A DNA stretch of 16,569 nucleotides from JAPLDB01 sp038206355. GTDB lineage: Bacteria; Bacteroidota; Bacteroidia; AKYH767-A; 2013-40CM-41-45. The notes under the pieces were generated by a model. The model was not told the origin of the DNA. It did not search any database and was given only the letters and a program-made list of their open reading frames with translations. A program made the translations under genes and the position numbers. This document shows, piece by piece, positions 6,787 through 13,399 of the stretch. Where the stretch lies: NCBI GenBank assembly GCA_038206355.1, contig JBBRAY010000071.1, positions 1 to 16,569 of the forward strand. The letters run 5' to 3'. How positions within the stretch are numbered: position 1 is the first letter of the stretch; each line of letters starts with the position of its first letter.

Positions 6787-7523
6787 ACGAGAAGAAGCTG
6801 GGTTAAAATATAATCTCCGATCAGAATAAGAATACTGCTGTAAACCACTGCATAGGTACTTGATTTTCCTACTTCAAGCGCGCCGCCTTGTGTATGGAAT
6901 CCATGATAAGAAGCAACAGAGGTTATGATATAGGCAAATACAAATGACTTAATCAGGGCAAACTGTACATTGTAGGGAATGAAATTATTCTGCAAGCCAT
7001 AAATAAAATCTGCACTGCTTATTTTACCGGTAAGTGTTCCGGCTAAATATCCACCTGTTATTCCGAGAAAGGCGCTCAACAAAATTACAAACGGAAAAAT
7101 AAACATGGCCGCAGTAATTTTTGGAAGTACGAGGTAAGCAGAGGAGTTTATTCCCATAATTTCCAATGCATCAATTTGCTCTGTCACGCGCATGGTTCCG
7201 ATTTCACTTGTTATACTTGAACCAATTTTACCGGCAAGTACCAGACAGATAATGGTGGGAGAAAACTCAAGAATGATGGAATCCCTCGCTACAATACCCA
7301 CGGAATACATTGGTATCAACGGGTTTGTAAGGTTGTAAATGGTCTGAATGGTGATAACGGCCCCTGTAAATACTGAAACCAATGCTACAATACCCATGCT
7401 GCCATAACCAAAGTTATCGCACTCCCGGAGAAACTGCTTCCAGTAAATTGAAAATTTTTCAGGCTTCGTCATCATCCGTTTCATGAAAAGCCAGTACTGC
7501 CCGAAATGAAATAACCACCTCAT
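6783..7523 (-). CDS. mlaE: ABC transporter permease, MlaE type
   Basis: A 246-residue inner-membrane permease of the MlaE/YrbE family. After an amphipathic N-terminal segment there are about five hydrophobic segments, with the family core IGSSITSEIGTMRVTEQIDALEIMGI in the middle (residues about 112-136), the hallmark of this family, and a hydrophobic C-terminus. It pairs with the overlapping ATPase gene; the system would move glycerophospholipids for outer-membrane maintenance. In proteobacteria MlaE works with the MCE protein MlaD, and Bacteroidota usually carry an MCE gene nearby, but none is in this window. The start is the ATG at 7521-7523. I could not assign a convincing promoter box upstream on the minus strand. 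Confidence 0.92.
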   Translation of the reverse strand: MRWLFHFGQYWLFMKRMMTKPEKFSIYWKQFLRECDNFGYGSMGIVALVSVFTGAVITIQTIYNLTNPLIPMYSVGIVARDSIILEFSPTIICLVLAGKIGSSITSEIGTMRVTEQIDALEIMGINSSAYLVLPKITAAMFIFPFVILLSAFLGITGGYLAGTLTGKISSADFIYGLQNNFIPYNVQFALIKSFVFAYIITSVASYHGFHTQGGALEVGKSSTYAVVYSSILILIGDYILTQLLLV

Positions 7524-7625
7524 TATTTATTCAATTAGCGGCTGAAATTACATAAAAGAACCGTCCTTAAAGATTTGTATAAAACATTCCTGCCTGACCG
7601 TCGTTAGATACCTATATTTACACCA

Positions 7626-7763
7626 ATGAAAATCAGAAGAATCACATTATTTCTGTCAGCCGTTCTCTTTATAATTTCATCCTCCGGTTGTTTTGTTTTC
7701 AAAAAAAAATGTGACTGCCCGAAATTCAGTAACAGTCAATCCAGGAGCCAAAAAAACAGTTAG
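7626..7763 (+). CDS. Very small putative lipoprotein (45 aa)
   Basis: A short open frame in the gap between mlaE and feoA. Its product starts MKIRRITLFLSAVLFIISSSGC: two arginines, a hydrophobic core, then SSGC, which reads as a signal peptidase II site with Cys22 as the lipidated residue (the -3 position is Ser rather than Leu, so the lipobox is imperfect). The mature part would be only 24 residues: FVFKKK, a CDCPKF motif with two further cysteines, and a polar tail rich in Ser and Gln. A TATATTTA box (7613-7620) lies 5 bp before the ATG and resembles a degenerate -7 element. Tiny lipoproteins with a CxCP-type motif look familiar from Bacteroidota, but I cannot verify a family. It is divergent from mlaE. 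Coding status is likely, not proven. Confidence 0.6.
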   Translation: MKIRRITLFLSAVLFIISSSGCFVFKKKCDCPKFSNSQSRSQKNS

Positions 7764-7803
7764 GTTCTCGTTTTCATCATTGATTTTCTGAATAACCGCT
7801 GAC

Positions 7804-7835
7804 GTCATCCTACCATGAGAAAAGGATGACTTTTG
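7804..7835 (+). terminator. Candidate weak terminator after the small lipoprotein gene
   Basis: GTCATCCT (7804-7811) pairs perfectly with AGGATGAC (7823-7830) around an 11-nt loop and is followed by TTTTG. The T tract is short, so termination would be inefficient. The remaining gap to feoA shows only A/T-rich sequence and the feoA promoter box. Confidence 0.45.
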
Positions 7836-7925
7836 TCAGGAAGCACCGGGATCAGATTGTTCAGTGGCGGGACAACATTTTTTCATCTCCCTTTATTCTT
7901 TATAACCCACTCACCCTATTTTTTT

Positions 7926-7933
7926 TACTTTTA
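7926..7933 (+). promoter_or_regulatory. Candidate -7 box for feoAB
   Basis: TACTTTTA differs from TAnnTTTG only at the last base and lies 24 bp before the feoA start. No clear TTTG -33 element is seen. I see no Fur- or DtxR-like palindrome here, so iron regulation is not evident in the sequence. Confidence 0.4.
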
Positions 7934-7957
7934 CACCCCTTTAAAAAATTCTAAACA

Positions 7958-8185
7958 TTGTTGCTTTCTGAACTTAGGCGCGGAGATAAGGCCATTATTG
8001 ATTCATTCACCGATTACGAGGCTTCGCTCAAGTTGCTTGAAATGGGCTGCATTCCCGGAGAAAAAGTTGAAATAATCCGTATCGCACCGCTCGGTGATCC
8101 CATTGCCATTATGGTTGCGGGTTATCTGTTGAGCATGAGAAAAGAAGAAGCGGCTGTTGTTGTTGTGAGAAAGTTGATTGCTTGA
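7958..8185 (+). CDS. feoA: Ferrous iron transport protein A
   Basis: A 75-residue SH3-like protein that supports FeoB in Fe(II) uptake at the inner membrane. It shows the full FeoA pattern: LSELRRGDKAII at the start, LLEMGCIPGEKVEII in the middle and GDPIAIMVAGYLLSMRKEEA near the end. An in-frame TAA at 7952 leaves only TTG at 7958 or 7961 as start; 7958 gives the best match to the usual family N-terminus (M-x-LSxL). The gene is separate from feoB here, not fused as in many Bacteroidota. The last codons and the stop lie in an octamer tandem repeat. feoB starts 75 bp downstream without its own recognisable promoter, so the two are probably one transcript. Confidence 0.93.
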   Translation: MLLSELRRGDKAIIDSFTDYEASLKLLEMGCIPGEKVEIIRIAPLGDPIAIMVAGYLLSMRKEEAAVVVVRKLIA

Positions 8186-8204
8186 TTTGTTGAATAGTTG
8201 ATTG
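8173..8204 (+). repeat. Four degenerate octamers spanning the feoA stop codon
   Basis: GTTGATTG, CTTGATTT, GTTGAATA and GTTGATTG are contiguous. The feoA stop TGA (8183-8185) is supplied by the second unit. The core TTGAT resembles the array at the tig stop codon (2525-2556). Confidence 0.7.
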
Positions 8205-8260
8205 CCTGCTTCCATTATTCAAAACTGAATTATAAAAAGAATTATAGTTATTAATAAAAA

Positions 8261-10387
8261 TTGTCCTCCGCTTCTCTTCATATTGCCCTTGTAGGAAATC
8301 CCAATAGCGGAAAGAGTACGGTATTCAATGCCCTCACCGGATTAAATCAGAAAGTGGCAAACTTCCCCGGTGTAACCGTTGATAAAAAAATTGGTTCAGC
8401 AACGTTGATTTCAGAGGATGGAAAAAAAATCAATGCTGAATTTATTGACCTGCCGGGAATCTATTCTCTCTATCCTAAATCCATAGATGAAGAAATTCCA
8501 TTCCGGATTTTATGTGACCCCAATAATGAACTGCATCCTGATGCTGCAATTATTGTTGCAGATGGCACAAACCTGAAAAGGAACTTCTTTCTCTGTTCAC
8601 AGGTTCTTGACCTGAAAATCCCTGTAGTCCTTGTGATCAACATGGCCGACATGATGCGCGACAAAGGTTTGCAGGTCGATTTCGCTGCCGTATCGGAAAA
8701 ACTCGGCGTCCATGTAATTCCAATGAATGCCCGTAAAGGCGAGGGCCTTGAAGAATTAAAAAAGACCCTGACTAAAAAGCTCACTGTTCCTCACCACGAC
8801 TTCCTCGACATACGATCCTATGCGCCTGAAGTAGTGGATGGCATCCGTGCAACGATTAATGCGAGCAGTAATTACGATGCTTTCTTAGCAGCCAATAACC
8901 TTCACATCATTACTGATTTCGAGATGACGAAGTTGAAGAAGGATAAAATCCGTCAGCTTTGTGAAATGCACCACTTCGATTCGAAGCAGATGCAGGCAAG
9001 GGAATCAATAGAGCGTTACAAAAAAATTTCATCTCTGATGAATGATACGGTGAAGCAATCAGGTGCGCTCCGTAAATCATATACACATGCAATAGACAAT
9101 ATCCTTACCCATCGCATTTTCGGCTATGCAATCTTTCTCGCTATCCTGTTTATTATTTTTCAGTTCATCTTTGCGTTTGCTTCCTACCCGATGGATCTTA
9201 TTGATTCCGGCTTTGCCTGGCTGAACGGAAAGGTAAAAGAAGCATTGCCCGCAGGTTTAATCAATGATCTTATCGTAAACGGAATTCTTGCAGGTCTCAA
9301 TGGAATTGTGGTTTTCATTCCGCAGATTGCACTGCTGTTTTTTTTCATCGCCATTCTCGAGGATACAGGTTACATGGCACGCGCAAGTTTCATCATGGAT
9401 AAACTCATGCGCAGGTTTGGGCTGAATGGAAAATCAGTTATACCTCTGATGAGCGGTGTGGCATGCGCAGTCCCTGCCATCATGAGCACACGTACGATTC
9501 AAAACTGGAAGGAACGACTCATCACTATTTTTGTTACACCACTGATGAGTTGCTCAGCCCGGCTTCCGGTTTATACTTTACTCATTGCGCTCATCATTCC
9601 CAACAGATATTACTACGGAATTAATTTGCAGGGAATGGTACTCATGTTTATGTATCTCATTGGTTTTTTTGCTGCAATTGGCAGCGCATGGGTACTCAAA
9701 AAAATGATCAAAGCAAAAGAACGCAGTTACTTTATGATGGAACTTCCTTTGTACCGTGTTCCGAGATGGAGTACAATCGGCTTGCACATCATTGAAAAAG
9801 TAAAACTATTTTTATTTGACGCCGGAAAGGTGATCATTTCCATCAGTATTATCCTCTGGGTTCTTTCGTCTTTTGCTCCGGGAAGCAGCTTTAATGACAT
9901 CGAAACAAAATACCAACAACCTGTTTATGCATCAATGCCTCCTCAGGATATTGAAAAAAAAATCCAAAGTGAAAAACTGGAAGCTTCCTATGCAGGCATC
10001 ATGGGCCGCGTGATTGAGCCGGCGATCAAACCAATCGGCTTTGACTGGAAAATCGGAATAGCGCTGATAACTTCATTTGCAGCGCGGGAAGTTTTTGTGG
10101 GTACCATGAGTACTATTTACAGCGTAGGAAATGAAGGCACCACGCAACTCACACTTAAAGAAAAAATGAAAAATGAAATCAACCCGGATACCGGATTGCC
10201 GAGATACACTTTTGCCGTCGGCCTTTCATTGATGCTTTTTTATGCATTTGCCATGCAATGTATGAGTACCATAGCAGTAGTCTTCCGCGAAACAAAAGGA
10301 AGTCGTTGGCCTATACTTCAGTTTATATACATGTTTGCACTTGCCTACGTTAGCAGCCTGGTAGCTTACCAGTTGCTGAAGCCGTAA
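8261..10387 (+). CDS. feoB: Ferrous iron transporter B
   Basis: A 708-residue inner-membrane Fe(II) transporter with an N-terminal G-protein domain. G1 is GNPNSGKS (12-19), the G2 threonine is in FPGVTV (35-40), G3 is DLPG (63-66) and G4 is NMAD (127-130), so GTP binding looks intact. A helical GDI-like region follows, then the membrane domain from about residue 280. The first Gate motif SGVACAVPAIM has C402 and the second, SCSARLPVY, has C431. Length is normal. An in-frame TAA at 8255 makes TTG at 8261 the only start that keeps the G1 motif, since no ATG occurs before it. No FeoC gene follows. Together with feoA it forms the complete minimal Feo system. Confidence 0.97.
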   Translation: MSSASLHIALVGNPNSGKSTVFNALTGLNQKVANFPGVTVDKKIGSATLISEDGKKINAEFIDLPGIYSLYPKSIDEEIPFRILCDPNNELHPDAAIIVADGTNLKRNFFLCSQVLDLKIPVVLVINMADMMRDKGLQVDFAAVSEKLGVHVIPMNARKGEGLEELKKTLTKKLTVPHHDFLDIRSYAPEVVDGIRATINASSNYDAFLAANNLHIITDFEMTKLKKDKIRQLCEMHHFDSKQMQARESIERYKKISSLMNDTVKQSGALRKSYTHAIDNILTHRIFGYAIFLAILFIIFQFIFAFASYPMDLIDSGFAWLNGKVKEALPAGLINDLIVNGILAGLNGIVVFIPQIALLFFFIAILEDTGYMARASFIMDKLMRRFGLNGKSVIPLMSGVACAVPAIMSTRTIQNWKERLITIFVTPLMSCSARLPVYTLLIALIIPNRYYYGINLQGMVLMFMYLIGFFAAIGSAWVLKKMIKAKERSYFMMELPLYRVPRWSTIGLHIIEKVKLFLFDAGKVIISISIILWVLSSFAPGSSFNDIETKYQQPVYASMPPQDIEKKIQSEKLEASYAGIMGRVIEPAIKPIGFDWKIGIALITSFAAREVFVGTMSTIYSVGNEGTTQLTLKEKMKNEINPDTGLPRYTFAVGLSLMLFYAFAMQCMSTIAVVFRETKGSRWPILQFIYMFALAYVSSLVAYQLLKP

Positions 10388-10396
10388 ATATTGAGG

Positions 10397-10420
10397 TTAA
10401 TCACTGTAACTGATGATTAA
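10397..10420 (+). other. Small hairpin after feoB
   Basis: TTAATCA (10397-10403) pairs with TGATTAA (10414-10420) around a 10-nt loop. It is A/T-rich and has no T tract, so it is at most a weak or Rho-assisted 3' end for feoB. Confidence 0.3.
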
Positions 10421-10434
10421 AGTAACATTTTCTC

Positions 10435-10464
10435 ATTGTCATTTCTTCAAAATAATTACTTTTG
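10435..10464 (+). promoter_or_regulatory. Promoter for metK
   Basis: ATTG (10435-10438, one mismatch to TTTG), an 18-bp spacer and TACTTTTG (10457-10464, full match) form a Bacteroidota promoter. Transcription from here gives a leader of about 170 nt that contains both repeat arrays. Confidence 0.75.
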
Positions 10465-10482
10465 CGCCTCGTGAAAAACAGT

Positions 10483-10587
10483 CATTGGTCATTGGTCATT
10501 GGTCATTGGTCATTGGTAATTGGTAATTGGTAATTGGTAATTGGTAATTAGTAATTAGTAATTAGTAATTAGTAATTAGTAATTAGT
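10483..10587 (+). repeat. Heptamer tandem array in the metK 5' UTR, 15 perfect units in three blocks
   Basis: The array reads CATTGGT x5 (10483-10517), AATTGGT x4 (10518-10545), AATTAGT x6 (10546-10587), with no indels and no out-of-order unit. Each block differs from the next by one base (C to A at position 1, then G to A at position 5), so the array looks like successive expansions of mutated units. Period 7 and in-frame stops rule out coding. No SAM riboswitch-like fold was recognised in this leader. Confidence 0.97.
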
Positions 10588-10599
10588 AAATTCGCAATC

Positions 10600-10636
10600 A
10601 TTCGTTATTCGTACTCCGTAAATTCGTTATTCGTAC
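10600..10636 (+). repeat. 22-bp-period direct repeat just before metK
   Basis: ATTCGTTATTCGTAC occurs at 10600-10614 and again, identical, at 10622-10636, ending 5 bp before the metK ATG. Internally it reads as further heptamer-like units (ATTCGTT, ATTCGTA, CTCCGTA), continuing the 7-bp rhythm of the array upstream. Confidence 0.85.
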
Positions 10637-10641
10637 CACAT

Positions 10642-11973
10642 ATGTCATATTTATTCACATCAGAATCAGTTTCAGAAGGCCACCCGGATAAGGTTGCCGA
10701 TCAGATCAGTGATGCACTCATTGATAATTTTCTAGCTTTCGACCCGATGGCCAAAGTGGCCTGCGAGACCTTCGTCACTACCGGACAGGTAGTATTGGGC
10801 GGAGAAGTTAAATCCAAAGTATATCTTGATGTACAAAAGATCGCTCGGGATGTAATCACGAAAATCGGCTATACCAACAGCGAATATATGTTCGAGGCAA
10901 ATTCATGTGGAATATTTTCAGCCATTCATGAACAAAGCAGCGATATCAATCAGGGTGTAGAGCGTAAGAATAAGGAAGATCAAGGTGCCGGTGACCAGGG
11001 AATGATGTTCGGTTATGCCACCAATGAAACTGACAATTACATGCCTTTGGCACTTGACCTTGCACACAAGATTCTTTTTGAACTTGCTGCGATAAGGAAA
11101 GAAGGTAAACAAATGAAGTACCTGCGCCCCGACAGCAAGAGCCAGGTAACCATTGAATACAGTGATGACCACAAACCACAAAGAATAGATTCCATTGTGG
11201 TGAGCACGCAACATGATGAATTTGTAAAAGCAAAAAATGCTTCTCCTGAAGAACGGTTGAGGGCGCAGAAGGCAATGCAGGCAGTAATTACAAAAGACAT
11301 TATCAACATTGTAATCCCGCGTGTGAAGAAAACATTGAAATCATCTTTGCAAAAATTATTTACCTCAGGTATTATTTACCACATCAATCCGACAGGCAAT
11401 TTTGTAATCGGAGGTCCTCACGGAGATACCGGTCTCACAGGTCGTAAGATCATCGTTGATACCTATGGTGGACGCGGAGCGCACGGTGGTGGTGCTTTTT
11501 CCGGAAAAGATCCGAGTAAAGTGGATCGTTCTGCTGCTTATGCCACACGACACATTGCAAAAAATCTGGTAGCAGCGGGTGTATGTGATGAAATTCTCGT
11601 ACAGGTTTCTTATGCCATCGGTGTTGCTAAACCTTGCGGTATTTATGTAAATACCAATGGCACTTCTAAGGTGAAGATGACTGACGGAGAGATTGCAAAA
11701 AAGATTGAAGAAGTATTTGACATGCGTCCTTATTTCATTGAACAAAGACTGAAGCTCCGCAATCCGATCTACAGTGAAACTGCTGCATATGGTCATATGG
11801 GCAGGGAACCACAGGTGGTAGAAAAAATATTTGAAACTCCGGATGGAAAAATAATCAGAAAAAAAGTTGAACTCTTTACATGGGAAAAACTTGATTATGT
11901 TGAAAAAGTCCGTAAAGCATTTGGCACAGGAAAATCGAAAACAAAAAAATCGATGGAACTGGAAATGGCTTAA
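10642..11973 (+). CDS. metK: S-adenosylmethionine synthetase
   Basis: A cytosolic enzyme making SAM from methionine and ATP. Family motifs are SEGHPDK near the start (H14, D16), GAGDQGMMFGYA (from G115), GGPHGDTGLTGRKI (257-270), and GGGAFSGKDPSKVDRSAAY. The substrate, K+ and Mg2+ binding residues in these motifs appear intact. At 443 residues it is longer than E. coli MetK (384), with extra sequence around the KEGKQMKYLRPDSKSQV region and a lysine-rich tail; longer forms are usual in Bacteroidota. The ATG at 10642 fits the universal MSYLFTSESVSEGHPDK N-terminus. No Shine-Dalgarno sequence is present; the leader consists almost wholly of tandem repeats. SAM made here supplies, among others, the radical-SAM methylase RlmN encoded nearby. 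Confidence 0.98.
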   Translation: MSYLFTSESVSEGHPDKVADQISDALIDNFLAFDPMAKVACETFVTTGQVVLGGEVKSKVYLDVQKIARDVITKIGYTNSEYMFEANSCGIFSAIHEQSSDINQGVERKNKEDQGAGDQGMMFGYATNETDNYMPLALDLAHKILFELAAIRKEGKQMKYLRPDSKSQVTIEYSDDHKPQRIDSIVVSTQHDEFVKAKNASPEERLRAQKAMQAVITKDIINIVIPRVKKTLKSSLQKLFTSGIIYHINPTGNFVIGGPHGDTGLTGRKIIVDTYGGRGAHGGGAFSGKDPSKVDRSAAYATRHIAKNLVAAGVCDEILVQVSYAIGVAKPCGIYVNTNGTSKVKMTDGEIAKKIEEVFDMRPYFIEQRLKLRNPIYSETAAYGHMGREPQVVEKIFETPDGKIIRKKVELFTWEKLDYVEKVRKAFGTGKSKTKKSMELEMA

Positions 11974-11990
11974 AATTATCTCAGATCAGG

Positions 11991-12015
11991 AAAGGACTCG
12001 CAAGAGTCCTTTTTT
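11991..12015 (+). terminator. Intrinsic terminator after metK
   Basis: AAAGGACTC pairs with GAGTCCTTT around a GCAA (GNRA) tetraloop, followed by a T tract. It is a strong canonical Rho-independent terminator 17 bp after the metK stop. Confidence 0.93.
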
Positions 12016-12038
12016 ATTTCCACATCAAATTTTACTGA

Positions 12039-13397
12039 ATGAAAACCGGTTACTTCTGCTTCATATTCATGTTGCTGTTGTCATGTACTGACTCCGCAAA
12101 TAAGCATGCAGACAGAACTGAAAATATTTCTCCTCCGGCAGAGGCAATAGATTCATTCGGTATTTCAGAAGTAATTCAGGCCGTGCAGTGCAAAATAAAC
12201 AAGGATCTTTCTTACGCGCTTTACCTTCCAAAACAGTACAATGATACTTCCGGACTCCCATGCATCATTTTCGCCGATCCTCATGGTGGTGGCTACTATC
12301 CGCTGACTAAATATCATTCATTTGCAGAATCATTCGGAGTAATCTTGATCGGTTCCAACGATTCTAAAAACGGGATTTCGTTTGATGTCTCCACTTCAGT
12401 TTTGAAATCGTTATCTGATGAGGCTGTTACCAGATTCAGGGCTGATCCTAAACAGATTTCTTTTGCCGGCTTTTCAGGTGGCGCCAAAGCTGTGCTGGTG
12501 GCTGCTTCGGAGCTTCCATCCCTTTTGTCTATTATTTATTGCGGCGCAGGACTGCCAGAAGTTCCACCTCTACTTCCCCCTTCACTGGCCATCACCGGAT
12601 TGAAAGACATGAACTATACAGAGGTTATCAATACTGATCATCTGCTGGAACAGAATCATATTCAGCATTCATTAATTGAATGGAACGGCAAACATGAATG
12701 GAGTGATTCCGGTACTTTCATAAATGCATTTTACTGGACGCGATTCAGAGCAATGGAAAAGAAAATAACCAATATTAGTGCAACCATGATACATGAATTC
12801 ATCAGACTCAATTCAAAAGCCGGCACTTCTCCATTGAGGGAAGAATTGCGACTAAAAAAACTGTCCGGCTTTCTGAATGGCGTTGCCGATATTTCCGGTT
12901 ATGTTTCCGCACTGCATTCACTTACCGGAACAAAAAACTATGTCACCGCAAAAGAAAAGCAGCAAAATGAATCCGGAATTGAAACGAGAATGAAACAAAA
13001 TTATCTTCAGTGCATCAATATCAAAGATCCGCTCTGGTGGAGGGATGAAGTAAATCATATGCGGTCATTAAAGCCTGATCCGATGAATGATCGCATACTT
13101 GCATACATTTCACTGGCCTGTTATTCATATTCGGGGAATGCGCTGAAGCAAAATGATCTTAATGCTGCAGAAAAATATTTGTCAATCTATGCACTGGTGG
13201 ACAGGGAGAATTCTGACAGGGCATACATGCAGGCATGTTTATACGCACGCATGCAAAACACTGTGGGCGCAATACAATCAATCCGTGAAGCAATAAATTA
13301 TGGTTTCAGTGACAAAGTCAGATTAATGTCAGAACCGGCATTTGCACAATTGAAAAATACAGCTGCGTTCAATGAGATATACAGGCTCATTAAATAG
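12039..13397 (+). CDS. Lipoprotein with alpha/beta-hydrolase (esterase-like) domain and helical TPR-like tail
   Basis: 452 residues. The N-terminus MKTGYFCFIFMLLLSC is a lipoprotein signal with Cys16 at the lipobox. Residues about 55-235 look like an alpha/beta-hydrolase of the esterase/phospholipase-carboxylesterase type: a core strand LPCIIFADPHGGG, the nucleophile elbow GFSGG with S146, D190 in ITGLKDM as a possible acid, and H219 in NGKHEWS as the likely base. Residues about 350-450 form paired helices resembling TPR repeats (AAEKYLSIYALVDRENSDRA, then AIQSIREAINYG). Such a domain pair suggests a periplasmic or surface hydrolase acting with a protein partner; the substrate is unknown. It is downstream of the metK terminator without an obvious promoter box. 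It ends 2 bp from the convergent rlmN stop with no terminator between. Confidence 0.75.
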   Translation: MKTGYFCFIFMLLLSCTDSANKHADRTENISPPAEAIDSFGISEVIQAVQCKINKDLSYALYLPKQYNDTSGLPCIIFADPHGGGYYPLTKYHSFAESFGVILIGSNDSKNGISFDVSTSVLKSLSDEAVTRFRADPKQISFAGFSGGAKAVLVAASELPSLLSIIYCGAGLPEVPPLLPPSLAITGLKDMNYTEVINTDHLLEQNHIQHSLIEWNGKHEWSDSGTFINAFYWTRFRAMEKKITNISATMIHEFIRLNSKAGTSPLREELRLKKLSGFLNGVADISGYVSALHSLTGTKNYVTAKEKQQNESGIETRMKQNYLQCINIKDPLWWRDEVNHMRSLKPDPMNDRILAYISLACYSYSGNALKQNDLNAAEKYLSIYALVDRENSDRAYMQACLYARMQNTVGAIQSIREAINYGFSDKVRLMSEPAFAQLKNTAAFNEIYRLIK

Positions 13398-13399
13398 AT

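Noticed and set aside
7833..8075. 80-codon frame overlapping the feoA start
   Set aside because: It overlaps feoA in another frame, has low-complexity Phe/Tyr-rich sequence and no family likeness.
10483..10587. CRISPR array
   Set aside because: Units are 7 bp with no spacers and no cas genes nearby; this is a simple tandem repeat.
10465..10641. SAM riboswitch in the metK leader
   Set aside because: The leader is almost entirely tandem heptamers and lacks the paired stems and conserved core of the SAM riboswitch classes I know.
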